Notes: a model not told the origin generated them from the sequence alone. A stretch of DNA of 64,000 bases from Planctomycetota bacterium (GCA_016873225.1 VGXS01000002.1:124001-188000), one strand, 5' to 3'; shown: positions 25,091 through 35,271, counted from the first letter of the stretch. Translations and numbers: made by a program.

Positions 25091-28009
25091 TCACTTGGAA
25101 AGCCCCGACATGAGGAACGCCAGCAGGTCGGCCGGCTCGCCCGGCTTCAAGCCATCGAGAAGGCCGTCGGGCATGATCGATTTGCCCGTCGCCACCCGCG
25201 ACTCGATATTGCCCTGGGGTATCCTGAATTCTCCCTCGGCGGAGCGCAGGAGAAGGTGGGAGGCCGACTCCGCCGCGACCACTCCGGCCACCACCCGGCC
25301 GTCCTTGGTCTCCACCACGGTCCGCTGATGCTCCCTGCCCACCACGGCCGAGGGATCGATGATGTTCTCAAGCCAGTAACGCAACTCACCTCGTTGGCCG
25401 CCGGTGAGGTCGGGTCCAAGGTTACCTCCCTCGCCGAACATCCGGTGGCATGCGGCGCAATTGCGGGAGAACAGGGCTCGGCCCCTCTTGGCGTCGCCCT
25501 TGGCGATCTCGCCAGTGGACAATTGGGCTCGCCACTTCTCCACCATGGCCTTGCGGTCGCCGCTGATGGCCTGGACGCTTCCCCAGGCCTTTTCAAGCCT
25601 GTTTTTCAACTGGGGATCCTTGAAATCCGCCACCTGCCTGGCCAGGTGCGCGGGCACCTCGCGGTGGTCGATGGTCCCCTGTTCCATGGCCCCGACGAGT
25701 TCCGCGGCCCAAGCCTTGCGGCCCGCAAGGGCGGCCAAAATCGACTGCCTGGCGCGGGGCCCCGACTTGGGGAACGCCCGGACCAACTCACCGGCCAACG
25801 ACACATCGGACCCGGTGGCCATGCCGCCCAGGGCGGGTCCGGCCAATTCCTCGTTGGCAAGGTAGGCCAGCAGGAAACGCAAATCGCCCCTCGGCCTGAC
25901 CGCCCAGGCGTTGATCGCCCCGGAGCGCACATCAATCGGCATGGATTCGTCAGATGCCATGGCCACAAGCGCCGCTGAAACATCGGGCGAACCAAACACC
26001 TGTGACAGGCTCATTCCCGCAAGCCTGATCTCGGGTTCCGGCCTTTTCGCCATGGCGGCCTGGGCCTTGATCCATCCCGCGGGGGCCCCTGGACTTGGTT
26101 TGCCCGAAAGGCCGTCGGCCCAACCCGCGAGCAGGGGGGCCGAATGGGATGGGTGAATTCCGGACGCTCCCGCGGCCGCCTTGGCCAGCCATTCATCTCC
26201 CTCCGCGGATCCTGAAATCCTGCGGGCCGTGAACCTGGCAATAGGGAGGAGGCATGGCCCCGAAAGCAACCTTTCCCGAGCCGACGCCGATTCGGCCAGC
26301 AACGGTTCAAGGCGATACCATAACAAAAGGGGAATCATCGGATCCCCGGCATCCTCCATCACGCGGGAAAGGGGTTCGAGCAGGTCGAACCGCTCCGAGG
26401 GGGGCAGTTGGATCGACGCGGAAATCATCGCCAGGCGGACGCGCGCGGAAGGCTCCCCCCGCCTCGCCCGGGAGACCCAGGCGGAAGCTCGGGAGGCGAG
26501 GCCCAACCGGCAAGCCCAACCCCTGACCGCCTCGTCGGGGTCGTTCACGGCCTTGTCGAGCACACTGGCGGGAATTCCCCCGGAGACAGCGAGGGCCCAC
26601 ATGGCCGCCAGTCGGGATCTTCCGGGCATGTTCGCGGCGATGGCGTTCTTTTCCAGCATCGCGAGCACGGAACCTCGGTCAGCCCCGAGCCCATCCCGCT
26701 CGAAACGGGCGCGGAGGGTCTGGCGGGCCTGCTCCTCAAGCCAGGCATCACCGCACGAAAGCAGTTCAGGCAAGCGGGCCGAAGGCAGGCTGGCCGGACG
26801 AATTCCCTTGTTGCCGACGACCTCCGGTGCCACCCGATAAATCCGCCCCGTCACGCCATCGGTGACTTCGTAATTGTGGCATTCACCGGTATCGTTCCAG
26901 TCGGTCACGAATAGGGAGGCGTCCGGTCCCTGCGTGACGATCAGGCCCCTGAACCACGGGTCGTCCGAGACGATCGGGTCGGGCCGGTGAGTCGCCTTGA
27001 AACTCGAACCGTTGGGTTGCAGGAAATCGGAATTCACCCGCTTGCCATGGATGTTGGCCATCAGGGCGCAGCCGTTGATTTCAGCGGGCAGGTCGGGATG
27101 CCTCGCGATCGCAAGGCCGGCGTGGGCGTGTCCGCCGCCCGCCACGGAATGCACGCCCTGGCCGCCGCGGGAACTCGTCCAGTGTCCTCCCCCCCAGTGC
27201 AGGTGGTCGGCAATGGTTTTCATCAATTGGTACGCGTGGGGATTCGGGTCGCTTCCGAACATCCGCTCGAACCGGGCACCGGGCACGGCGTGCCAGAGGT
27301 GGGCGATGACGCAATTGGAGATGAACGCCTCGCCGTTCTGGTCGAAGTCGAGGCCCCAGGGGTTGGTGGTGCCGTGGGCGACGACCTCGAAAATTCGCCC
27401 CTTGGGATCGAACCTCCAGACGCCGCAATTGAACTTCACCCTCTTGTCCTGAGGCGCTCCGGGAGCGCCGATCGAGGCATTTCCAAGGATGCCGTTGCAC
27501 CCCCAAAGCCATCCATCCGGCCCGAACTTGAGGCTGCTGACGACATTGTGCTTCGCCTTGAGGTCCCAGCCATCGAGAATCACCTCGGCTGGGCCGTCCG
27601 GCTTGTCATCACCATCGGCATCGGGAATGAACGAGAGATTGGGAGTTGCCGCAAGCCAGACTCCCCCGGCGCCCAACGCGATTCCCGAGGCGTTCACCAG
27701 GCCCTCGGCGAACACGGTCCGCTTGTCGGCCCGTCCGTCGCCGTCGGTGTCCTCCAGGATCACGATCCGGTCCTTGCCGCCGGACCCATTCGTGATCCAC
27801 TTTGGATAGGAAAAATTTTCGACAACCCAGACTCGGCCCCTGGAGTCCGTCGTCAGCGCCATCGGTTGCGAGACCTTCGGCTCGGAGGCGAACAAGGTCG
27901 CCTTCATTCCCTTGGGAACGACGAGGTTCCTTGCCGCAACCTCGGCGGGAAGCGGCCTGTCGGACTGCCCCGAAATGAAAGCGACAAGCATCAGCCATGA
28001 AATCATCAT
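25091..28009 (-). CDS. Exported dehydrogenase-type beta-propeller / HEAT / cytochrome c protein
   Basis: 972-residue planctomycete-type membrane-bound dehydrogenase with a C-terminal heme domain. The ATG at 28009 (MMISWLMLVAFISGQS, signal peptide) has GAGG 4-5 bases before it and is 11 bases after the previous stop. Residues about 30-430 are a propeller of the PQQ/glucose-dehydrogenase-like group (PKGMKATLFASEPKVSQPMA, VWVVENFSYPKW, NPWGLDFDQNGEAFISNCVI). The middle is helical, HEAT-like. The end has one c-type heme site CAACH, a GPDLTGGQRG loop and the family tail that ends in LLAFLMSG. It is probably periplasmic. The substrate cannot be read; sugars or sugar alcohols are a common guess for this family. 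Confidence 0.85.
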   Translation of the reverse strand: MMISWLMLVAFISGQSDRPLPAEVAARNLVVPKGMKATLFASEPKVSQPMALTTDSRGRVWVVENFSYPKWITNGSGGKDRIVILEDTDGDGRADKRTVFAEGLVNASGIALGAGGVWLAATPNLSFIPDADGDDKPDGPAEVILDGWDLKAKHNVVSSLKFGPDGWLWGCNGILGNASIGAPGAPQDKRVKFNCGVWRFDPKGRIFEVVAHGTTNPWGLDFDQNGEAFISNCVIAHLWHAVPGARFERMFGSDPNPHAYQLMKTIADHLHWGGGHWTSSRGGQGVHSVAGGGHAHAGLAIARHPDLPAEINGCALMANIHGKRVNSDFLQPNGSSFKATHRPDPIVSDDPWFRGLIVTQGPDASLFVTDWNDTGECHNYEVTDGVTGRIYRVAPEVVGNKGIRPASLPSARLPELLSCGDAWLEEQARQTLRARFERDGLGADRGSVLAMLEKNAIAANMPGRSRLAAMWALAVSGGIPASVLDKAVNDPDEAVRGWACRLGLASRASAWVSRARRGEPSARVRLAMISASIQLPPSERFDLLEPLSRVMEDAGDPMIPLLLWYRLEPLLAESASARERLLSGPCLLPIARFTARRISGSAEGDEWLAKAAAGASGIHPSHSAPLLAGWADGLSGKPSPGAPAGWIKAQAAMAKRPEPEIRLAGMSLSQVFGSPDVSAALVAMASDESMPIDVRSGAINAWAVRPRGDLRFLLAYLANEELAGPALGGMATGSDVSLAGELVRAFPKSGPRARQSILAALAGRKAWAAELVGAMEQGTIDHREVPAHLARQVADFKDPQLKNRLEKAWGSVQAISGDRKAMVEKWRAQLSTGEIAKGDAKRGRALFSRNCAACHRMFGEGGNLGPDLTGGQRGELRYWLENIIDPSAVVGREHQRTVVETKDGRVVAGVVAAESASHLLLRSAEGEFRIPQGNIESRVATGKSIMPDGLLDGLKPGEPADLLAFLMSGLSK

Positions 28010-28019
28010 CAACCTCGAT

Positions 28020-30962
28020 TCAGCGTCCCGGAGGCGTTCCCCGCAGGAACGCGAAGAAATGGGCCAAGTCCTCGTCGGGCAGGCCGTCAAGCAGCTTTTC
28101 AGGCATGAGGGACTGCGGCGAGGCACTGATGGTTTCGATCCTCGACCTCGGCAGGGAAACACGCTCGTTTTTCGAGTCGGCGACGACGACCGCGTTGGCG
28201 TTCGCCTCCACCACCACGCCCGTGAGGACCCGTCCCTCGGAAGTCTCGATCACCTGGGATTGGTATTCGGGCCGGATCGAGGCGGAGGGATCGACGATGT
28301 TGCCGATCAGGTGCATCAGGTTCGACCTGTCGGCTGTGGTGAGGTCAGGCCCCAGCTTTTTTCCCTCGCCGCCAAACTGGTGGCAGTTGGCGCACTGTTT
28401 CCTGAATAATTCCTGCCCCCGCTTGGGATCTCCCTTGCCATGCCTGTTGACAACGAGGTTGATGTAGCTGATGCGGGCCTGTTTCTCGCCGGGTGTCGAG
28501 GTGAGCCTGCCGAACCGCTTTTCCACCCATGCCGTGAGTTCCTTGTCCTTCAACTGGGCCATCTTCCTCGCTTCCTCGACCCCGAGATCGGAAGCGGGAA
28601 CCGAACCAGCGTCAATCGCCTTGGCCAGGGCCGTTGCTGTTTCAGCGCGTGAGATCAAGAGCGACCTCGCCGATGTCTTTTCACCCGCCGCCATGCCCTT
28701 GTAACCCGCGAGCAGGTCGGCAGACCAATCGGATCCCGCCAAGCGGGCCAGCGACGCCAGCGCGGCCTTGCGCGCCACGGCATCGGGCCCCTTGATCCAC
28801 TCCCTGGCCACGGGAGCCACCACGGCGGGATCGATGGCGACGGCCAGGTCCATGAGCGCCGCGCGCTCGGCAAGGGAAGCCTTGGCATCCGACACCTTGG
28901 ACAGCACCCGCGAGCGCGTGGCCGCATCCCCCAACCGCGCCGCCAGGCGGATCAGCCTGGCGTCTCCGCTGCCTCCGAATTCAGCCGCCAACGCCTTCAA
29001 TCCCTCGGGAGGCGAAGGCAGGGCCAACCCGGCAAGCGACTGCTCGATGCCATCCGCAAGCTGTTTCCGGCGCTCGGGGTCGGTGGCCCCCGCGTCGTTC
29101 CACGCGCGGGCCAGGGTGGCGGCCTCGGCGTCCGTGCGCGAAGTCATCCATCGGCGAGCCAAACGGGAGGCTACCGTCGCGCGGAAAACAGGATAATCCC
29201 ACGCTGACACATCTGCCATCCAGCCCGCCACGGCGCCCGGCGAACGGCCGGCGACCGCTTCGACGGCCCACCACGACAGCAGCGGAACATAGGGATCCGA
29301 GACCACGGAGGCATCCCTCAAGACCGGCGCCAGCAGCGCGAGCGCCTGGGCGTCGGGCAGGCGCTTGGCCGTCGCTGCCGCCTGGGCGAGAACAAGGGGC
29401 GATTTCTCCCGAGCGAGGATCTCGGTCATGGAGGCGAACAGCGGTTCGGGAACGCGCCCGTTATCACCCAGCAGCCTGACGGCCCAGGCGCGCACATGTT
29501 CCGAGGGATGCGCCAGGGCCACCCGGGCCCGCTCGGCGGAAAGCGCGCCGATTCCATGCGCCGCCCAAAGCGCCTCCAGGGCCAGATGGCTGTCGCCGCC
29601 GGCCATCAAATTGTCGAGTTCCGGCAAGACCGCGGTGGGACGCCTTTCGGCGAGAAGCCGCTTGGCCTCGCGGCGCCACCAGGCATTCGCGTTGGAAAGC
29701 AAGCCGATGAGTTCGAGGTCGGATTTCGAGGCAAGGTTCAACGCCCCCACGGGAGGCGCCCCCTTGAGGTGAAGGCGATAAACGCGGCCATTGCTCCTGT
29801 CCCAGGTGTCGAGGGGATCCAGGTGGGTGGCGCGCTTGTCATACCAGTCGACCACATAAACCCCGGCATCAGGGCCGACAAGGAGGTCGATGGGCCTGAA
29901 CCATGAATCCTTGGCGTCTATCGCAGTCCCGGCGTGGCCGGCCTTGAATGTGGAGCCGGTTGGTTCGATGCGGTGCCAGTTCACCACGCTGGAGAGAAGG
30001 TTGCCGGCGATGTACTGGTTCTCGCGGGCGGGCCCGAAGGCGCCACCTTGGTAGACCACGCCGCCACAGGTGACATGCCCGCCCTCGAAGCTCTTGTAGG
30101 GCACATGCTCGAAGTAACCGTAGGCATGCGCGTTGTGAAGCGGGCCATGCTTCGAGAATCCCTTCACATGGTACGCCCCCTGCATCTGGTGCAGCATCGC
30201 GTGGCCGCCGTAGTTGGTGCCGGCGATCAGTTGGCCGTTCCTGTCGAAATCGAGGCCCCATGTGTTCCCGCCGCCCTCGCTGAACAACTCGAAGGCGCGG
30301 GTGACGGGATGGTAACGCCAGATTCCCTGCTGGAATTCGATGCCCCGCACCTTGCCGGTCACCGTGCTTCCCTGGGCCCCATAAAGCCAGCCATCGGGAC
30401 CCCACACGAGGCTGTTGGCATGGGCATGGGAATCCTCCATGCCGAATCCGGAAAGAAGCACCTCGGGATCGGAATCGGGAATGTCGTCGCCATTCCTGTC
30501 CGGATAGAACAGCAGATAGGGCGACTGCATCACGAAGGCGCCCCCGTGGCCCAGCGCCAGGCCCGTGGCCAGGTTGAGCCCGCCGACAAAGTCCTTGGCC
30601 TTTTGGTACCGGCCCGTGGCGTCGGGATCCTCAAGGATGGTGATGCGGTCGGCCCCCTTGGGGCCGCGGGGCGGCGGTTCGGGAACCTTGTCCCAAACGG
30701 TTCGAAGGTATTGGTCCTGCGACACCGCCTTAAGGCCGGCCGGATTAGGGTACTGCAGGTATTGGATGACCCACATCCGGCCCTTGCCGTCGAAGGTGAC
30801 GCTCAACGGCTGGCGCACCAACGGTTCCGAGGCGATCAGCCTCGCCTCGAATCCCTTTTCGGTCGCCATGCGGGCGACAGCCTGCTCGGGTGAAAATCCT
30901 TGGCCGGTCGCGGCGCGAATCAGTAGCATCCAGCCTGCAATCACAAGCAGGGGACGGGCCAT
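28020..30962 (-). CDS. Exported dehydrogenase-type beta-propeller / HEAT / cytochrome c protein (second copy)
   Basis: 980-residue paralogue of the following gene with the same order: signal peptide (MARPLLVIAGWMLLIRAATG, start at 30962), propeller (ASEPLVRQPLSVTFDGKGRM; GGNTWGLDFDRNGQLIAGTN), a long alanine-rich HEAT region and a C-terminal heme domain with CANCH, GPDLTTADRSN and a final LAHFFAFLRG. Upstream in-frame codons to 31031 precede the signal peptide and were not used. The two proteins are clearly divergent in sequence, so they arose by an old duplication or separate recruitment. The stop lies 11 bases before the second gene, so both are co-transcribed, perhaps together with fhcBA. 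Confidence 0.85.
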   Translation of the reverse strand: MARPLLVIAGWMLLIRAATGQGFSPEQAVARMATEKGFEARLIASEPLVRQPLSVTFDGKGRMWVIQYLQYPNPAGLKAVSQDQYLRTVWDKVPEPPPRGPKGADRITILEDPDATGRYQKAKDFVGGLNLATGLALGHGGAFVMQSPYLLFYPDRNGDDIPDSDPEVLLSGFGMEDSHAHANSLVWGPDGWLYGAQGSTVTGKVRGIEFQQGIWRYHPVTRAFELFSEGGGNTWGLDFDRNGQLIAGTNYGGHAMLHQMQGAYHVKGFSKHGPLHNAHAYGYFEHVPYKSFEGGHVTCGGVVYQGGAFGPARENQYIAGNLLSSVVNWHRIEPTGSTFKAGHAGTAIDAKDSWFRPIDLLVGPDAGVYVVDWYDKRATHLDPLDTWDRSNGRVYRLHLKGAPPVGALNLASKSDLELIGLLSNANAWWRREAKRLLAERRPTAVLPELDNLMAGGDSHLALEALWAAHGIGALSAERARVALAHPSEHVRAWAVRLLGDNGRVPEPLFASMTEILAREKSPLVLAQAAATAKRLPDAQALALLAPVLRDASVVSDPYVPLLSWWAVEAVAGRSPGAVAGWMADVSAWDYPVFRATVASRLARRWMTSRTDAEAATLARAWNDAGATDPERRKQLADGIEQSLAGLALPSPPEGLKALAAEFGGSGDARLIRLAARLGDAATRSRVLSKVSDAKASLAERAALMDLAVAIDPAVVAPVAREWIKGPDAVARKAALASLARLAGSDWSADLLAGYKGMAAGEKTSARSLLISRAETATALAKAIDAGSVPASDLGVEEARKMAQLKDKELTAWVEKRFGRLTSTPGEKQARISYINLVVNRHGKGDPKRGQELFRKQCANCHQFGGEGKKLGPDLTTADRSNLMHLIGNIVDPSASIRPEYQSQVIETSEGRVLTGVVVEANANAVVVADSKNERVSLPRSRIETISASPQSLMPEKLLDGLPDEDLAHFFAFLRGTPPGR

Positions 30963-31051
30963 GGGGCGAATCTCCACGAGGGTGGAACAGGTTGGATACC
31001 TGATCTTAACCCCGTTGAAACTCTGCGGCAAACAACCGGCCGGCCCGGGAC

Positions 31052-31909
31052 CTAGCTCACCCGGGGATCAAGCAGCACGGCGGCGGGGGGCGCCGGGGGC
31101 ACGGCATTCGGCAGACCAGTCGGACCGGTGGGCTTGGCGGGTTCGACGGGCGCCGGCCCGGGCACGGGGTTCATCCTTGGAAGGGGAAGCGGAACCGGTT
31201 GTTGTGGAACTGGCAATTCAAGCACGCCCGGCGTGGATGCACCGGGAGCGGGAAGCGCGGTTCCCGAACCTGGAAAGGCGCCCGAACGATCGACGGGAGG
31301 TTTGATTGCCAACTCCTTTTCGGCCTCGAATCGGCGACCGTCCTCCATTGTGAAGCTCGCCATGATCTTGACCCTGTCCGACTTGGGAGGGGCCTGCCAC
31401 AGGCAATTGAGCACGAAACCCGAGGTCAGCAACCCCTGCTTCCAGCTTGCCCGCATCTGCTCGGGTGAATAGTCCCAGGTGCCGATCGGCGATTTCAGCC
31501 CCTGCCCATCGACCTCGACAATGGTGACCGAGGCGCATGCCGGGGCGCGCTGAAGCTTGCCATCGGCATCCCGGGGCTCAAGGACAACCTGCACTCCCTC
31601 ATCACCGGGAAGTCGATCATCATCAATCGGCGTGGTGGACCGCCCGACCACGACGGAGCGAACAGGATAAAGAGGGGTGAATGGATCACAGGATGAAGGC
31701 AGCGGCTGCCCCCGCATGATCCGCACCTCGGTTTGCAGGGCCATGTTGTAGCCTGCAAGCTTGTCGATGTCCTCTTGGAGCTGGATGATCCGCTGATCCC
31801 GTTGGCGAATCGTGGACTCGAGCTTGTCCTTCCCACCTGAACGGCAGGAAGGAAGAAGAAGCGCCGGCACAAGAGGCAGGCAGCGGGCCAGTATTGTGTG
31901 AAAACGCAT
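31052..31909 (-). CDS. Lipoprotein with coiled coil and proline-rich tail, unknown function
   Basis: 285-residue protein with a lipoprotein signal (MRFHTILARCLPLVPALLLP with lipobox LLPSC). A short coiled coil follows (STIRQRDQRIIQLQEDIDKL), then a compact domain (about residues 70-210) and a C-terminal stretch of about 75 residues rich in Pro, Ala and Gly that may span peptidoglycan. The start is set by the signal peptide; the frame extends 16 codons upstream. No enzyme motif is seen. It lies 90 bases downstream of the clpP gene on the same strand. Confidence 0.6.
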   Translation of the reverse strand: MRFHTILARCLPLVPALLLPSCRSGGKDKLESTIRQRDQRIIQLQEDIDKLAGYNMALQTEVRIMRGQPLPSSCDPFTPLYPVRSVVVGRSTTPIDDDRLPGDEGVQVVLEPRDADGKLQRAPACASVTIVEVDGQGLKSPIGTWDYSPEQMRASWKQGLLTSGFVLNCLWQAPPKSDRVKIMASFTMEDGRRFEAEKELAIKPPVDRSGAFPGSGTALPAPGASTPGVLELPVPQQPVPLPLPRMNPVPGPAPVEPAKPTGPTGLPNAVPPAPPAAVLLDPRVS

Positions 31910-31999
31910 GAAGTCCCCCAGCCTAAGGCGGCGCGTCGGGTGGCGCTTCCTGCGCATCGCCCGAACCGCCCTCCGCCAACCGGGGGTGCGATCCGGGTT

Positions 32000-32593
32000 T
32001 CAGGAGACCTTGGGCATGCGATCGATCACATGATCGATCAGCCCGTATTCCTTGGCTTCCTGGGCCGTCATGAAATTGTCACGGTCCGTGTCTTTCTCAA
32101 CCCGCTCAAGCGGCTGGCCCGTCAAGGCGGCCAGAAGCTTGTTCATCTCGTTCTTGGTTCGAAGAAGGTGCCTGGTGCGGATTTCGATGTCCGTGGCCGG
32201 ACCACGAGCCCCGCCAAGCACTTGGTGAATCATGACCTCGGCGTGCGGGAGGGCAAATCGCTTACCCTTGGTTCCCGCGGCCAGGAGGGTCGATCCCATG
32301 CTTGCCGCCAGACCGATGCAGTAGGTGGCCACATCGCATGAGATGTAGCGCATGACATCAAACATCGCCATGCCGGCCGTGACCGAACCGCCGGGAGAAT
32401 TGATGTAAAGATGAATGTCCGACTTGCTGTCGATCTTGTTCAGGTACAGCATCTGGGCAATCACAAGATTGGCGCTGTCGTCGTCAACCTCGCCCAACAT
32501 GAAGACGATGCGATCCTCCAATAGCCGGCTGTATAGGTCTAGGACCCGTTCCTGCTCGCCACGGCGTTCCAAAACAAACGGAATCTGGGGCAT
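32000..32593 (-). CDS. clpP: ATP-dependent Clp protease proteolytic subunit (ClpP, complete triad)
   Basis: 197-residue serine protease subunit that forms the ClpP barrel and degrades proteins fed by a Clp ATPase. The catalytic triad is complete: Ser98 in GLAASMGS, His123 in MIHQ, and Asp172 in [17 protein letters not shown] forms the oxyanion region. Length is normal. It is third in a tig-clpP-clpP cluster, 104 bases after the other clpP. No clpX or clpA gene follows in the window. Confidence 0.95.
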   Translation of the reverse strand: MPQIPFVLERRGEQERVLDLYSRLLEDRIVFMLGEVDDDSANLVIAQMLYLNKIDSKSDIHLYINSPGGSVTAGMAMFDVMRYISCDVATYCIGLAASMGSTLLAAGTKGKRFALPHAEVMIHQVLGGARGPATDIEIRTRHLLRTKNEMNKLLAALTGQPLERVEKDTDRDNFMTAQEAKEYGLIDHVIDRMPKVS

Positions 32594-32697
32594 GGCATCC
32601 TCTCTCCGGCCCGCGCCAGAGAACCAACCGTGTCATCGGTTCCCGGCGGAGGCGAACTTCATGAAAACTGACAAGAAAAGCAGGCCCGGAAGCCAAG

Positions 32698-33369
32698 TCA
32701 TTTTCCGGCCTTGGCCTTGGCGTCGGCAGGCTTGAGCAGAAGCTCGTCGACCAGGCCGAAATCCTTGGCCTCGTTGGAATTGAAGTAGCGGTTGCGCTCG
32801 GTCTCCGCCTCAATCTCCTCGATCGGCTTGCCGGTGTGCTTGGCCAGGATTTCGTTGAGAAGCCGCTTCATCTTGAGGATTTCGCGCATCTCGATCTCGA
32901 CATCGGAGGCTTGGCCGCCAATCCCGCTCGACCAAGGCTGGTGGATCATGACCTTGGCATGGGGAAGGGCGAACCGCTTGCCCTTGGCTCCGGCCGCAAG
33001 CAGGATGGCGGCACCGGAGGCTGCCATGCCCATGCAATAGGTGGCCACAGGACAGTCGATGTACTGCATGGTGTCGTAGATCGCGAGCGTGCTCGTCACC
33101 GAACCGCCCGGGCTGTTGATGTAAAACGAGATTTCCTGCGTTCGGTTCTCGTTTTGCAGGTAAAGCATCTGCTGGATGACCATGCTCGCGGTCAGGTCGT
33201 TGATCACCGGTTCGTAAATCGTGCCGCCGGAACAGCCGAAGAAAATGATCCGGTTGTCGAGCAGGACATCGCCCGTGGAACGGCGACCACCCTCCCCGTC
33301 CCTGTAGCGGGCGGCAACGGCGTCGAGTGGGTGGGAACCGGTTCGGAGCGCGGACATGCTGGACTCCAT
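32698..33369 (-). CDS. clpP: ClpP paralogue with Asp-to-Asn change in the triad
   Basis: 223-residue ClpP homologue with Ser (GMAASGAAILL) and His (MIHQPW) in place but ETERNRYF where the partner protein reads DTDRDNFM, so the third catalytic residue aligns with Asn. Listeria ClpP1 has the same Asn and works in a mixed ClpP1P2 barrel; by analogy the two adjacent proteins here may form a hetero-oligomer. A 30-residue N-terminal extension precedes the ClpP fold and the C-terminus is lysine/alanine-rich. The ATG at 33369 is preceded by AAGGA; the gene is 43 bases after tig. Confidence 0.9.
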   Translation of the reverse strand: MESSMSALRTGSHPLDAVAARYRDGEGGRRSTGDVLLDNRIIFFGCSGGTIYEPVINDLTASMVIQQMLYLQNENRTQEISFYINSPGGSVTSTLAIYDTMQYIDCPVATYCMGMAASGAAILLAAGAKGKRFALPHAKVMIHQPWSSGIGGQASDVEIEMREILKMKRLLNEILAKHTGKPIEEIEAETERNRYFNSNEAKDFGLVDELLLKPADAKAKAGK

Positions 33370-33412
33370 CAAATCCTTCGGTGGCTTCTAGCGAACGGTC
33401 TTGGAAATGGGA

Positions 33413-34867
33413 TCAGGTCGACGGGATTTCCTCGGACGCCGGATCAGCATCGGCGCCAGCCACAGCCTGGGCCTCGGACGCGTGCACCTGGGGTGCGCGC
33501 TTGTCGGACTCGTCCAGGGGCACTTCCTCGAATTCGGCGTTGTCCATGATGAGGTCGACGGCCTTGCGTTCGAGGATTTCGGCGGCCAAAGCGTCGATGA
33601 GGTCTTCCTTTTCCATGCGGGCGCGCACCTTGCGGTAGCTTTCACCCTCGCGCGCCGCGATGCGCCGGATTTCCTCCTCGATGTCAGCTTCCTCGACCTC
33701 GAGTTTCTCTGCCTCGGCGACCCTCTGGAGAACAAAGTGCTCCTTGAGAGCCTGCTCGGTTGACTTGAGAATGTCCTGCGAGAGAAGGCGCTGACGCTTG
33801 ACGATTTCATCCTCGGGGATGCCATCGGCTCGCATTTCCATCACGCGACGGGCCATCGCCGTGCGGGCCTGTTTCATGAGCAGGTCGCGGGGGAGCTCCC
33901 AGTTCATTTCCTGGTTGATGAAAGACATGAACTGGCCGCGGGCCGACTGGCGCTGCGCGTGCTCAAGGCGCCGCTTCAGGAGCGCCTCGACCAGCTCACG
34001 GAATTCGTCGGGGTTTTCAAGACCGAACATGCCGAGGAATTCCTTGTCGAGTTCCGGCATCGGAACCTCGAGCACCTCATCGATCGTCAGGAAGCCCTTG
34101 ACCGTTTGGCCTCGCAACTCCTGAACGGACAATGATTGCTGCAGGACGATATCCACCTCAACGGAGTCGCCGGCCTTCTTGCCCACGACATGCTCGGAGA
34201 ACTTCGGAGCGACACCATCCTTGAAGGCGAGCTGGCCATCCACGCGGAACTGGTGGGATTTGATCATCCCGATCTGCTGTTCCCCGAACTTGACCGGACC
34301 GGAAAGGACAACCATGTCCTCCAGCGCGACAGCGCCTTCCTTGGGCTTGGGTTCGCCGTAGGTAGCCAAGATGCGCCGCTCCTCGCGGGCGATTTCCTCA
34401 GCGGAATAGTGGTGAACGGGTTTCTTAAGCTTGAGGCCCTTGTATTCGGGCATGTTGAATTCGGGCCGAACTTCAACCTCGAACTCGTAGATGAAGTTGC
34501 CTTCCGTGGGAATCTCGATGCGGTTGGGGTCGAGGTTGGGAGGGCTGATCGGGTTGAGTTTCTTCTCCTCGGACATCTGCTCGAGACTTTGGAACAGCAA
34601 CTCATTCTTGAGTTGCTCCGAGATTTCCTTGCGGTAACGGTTCTCGATGAGCCGCCTGGGGGCCCGGCCGGGGCGGAACCCATTCACCTGGGCGTCGCCC
34701 GCCAATTCCTGGAGCTTGGTTTCAAAGCGTTCCTTGATCTCGACGGCCTCGACGGTGACGGTGATGTGCTTCTTGCACGGTCCGGCGTCACGAACATCGA
34801 CGGTTTGGCGGATGGAGTTTTTTTTCTCGGCCGTGGCGGTGGCGCTTGCGGTTTCCGTTTCCGTCAT
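33413..34867 (-). CDS. tig: Trigger factor, ribosome-associated chaperone and peptidyl-prolyl isomerase
   Basis: 484-residue trigger factor that meets nascent chains at the ribosome exit. The ribosome-binding motif is recognisable (GFRPGRAPRRLIENRYRKEI, equivalent to GFRxGKxP), followed by the PPIase-like middle part (GAVALEDMVVLSGPV) and the helical C-terminal cradle. Both ends carry low-complexity tails (Thr/Glu/Ala at the start, Ala/Asp/Glu at the end). The ATG at 34867 (MTETETASATATAEKK) was chosen over an upstream in-frame start at 35047 that would run across unrelated sequence next to the tRNA gene. It heads the tig-clpP-clpP cluster, a widespread order. Confidence 0.93.
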   Translation of the reverse strand: MTETETASATATAEKKNSIRQTVDVRDAGPCKKHITVTVEAVEIKERFETKLQELAGDAQVNGFRPGRAPRRLIENRYRKEISEQLKNELLFQSLEQMSEEKKLNPISPPNLDPNRIEIPTEGNFIYEFEVEVRPEFNMPEYKGLKLKKPVHHYSAEEIAREERRILATYGEPKPKEGAVALEDMVVLSGPVKFGEQQIGMIKSHQFRVDGQLAFKDGVAPKFSEHVVGKKAGDSVEVDIVLQQSLSVQELRGQTVKGFLTIDEVLEVPMPELDKEFLGMFGLENPDEFRELVEALLKRRLEHAQRQSARGQFMSFINQEMNWELPRDLLMKQARTAMARRVMEMRADGIPEDEIVKRQRLLSQDILKSTEQALKEHFVLQRVAEAEKLEVEEADIEEEIRRIAAREGESYRKVRARMEKEDLIDALAAEILERKAVDLIMDNAEFEEVPLDESDKRAPQVHASEAQAVAGADADPASEEIPST

Positions 34868-35010
34868 TGTCTCGGTTTCCTGAAAATCATGGTCGGATTC
34901 GCCCGGATCATTGGATTTCGTTGACCGGGGGCAAAACGATAGTGTAGGGGCTGAGGCTTTGCGGGAAAAGGGCACCCTGATCAGCGGGCCGAACCACCCT
35001 GAAATGCGGA

Positions 35011-35034
35011 AGGTCCGGGCAACAGCCCGGACCT
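35011..35034 (-). terminator. Hairpin just downstream of tRNA-Gly
   Basis: AGGTCCGGGC (35011-35020) and GCCCGGACCT (35025-35034) pair perfectly around AACA. On the minus strand it follows the tRNA 3' end by 14 bases, so it probably ends or processes the tRNA transcript; the T-run is weak. Confidence 0.55.
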
Positions 35035-35048
35035 CGCATGAATCCAAG

Positions 35049-35120
<72 letters not shown>

Positions 35121-35271
35121 CTCGCGCCGGAGGCGACAAAAAACCATACAGGTTGGGCCCGTCACCCCGCAAGCCCGTCTGCCATTATGCCGGCCAAGCG
35201 ATTCCGCTACACTTATCCCTTTCCAGCAGCCATGGCTTTCACAGCTGTGCCAGCCCATTCATCAAGGTATC

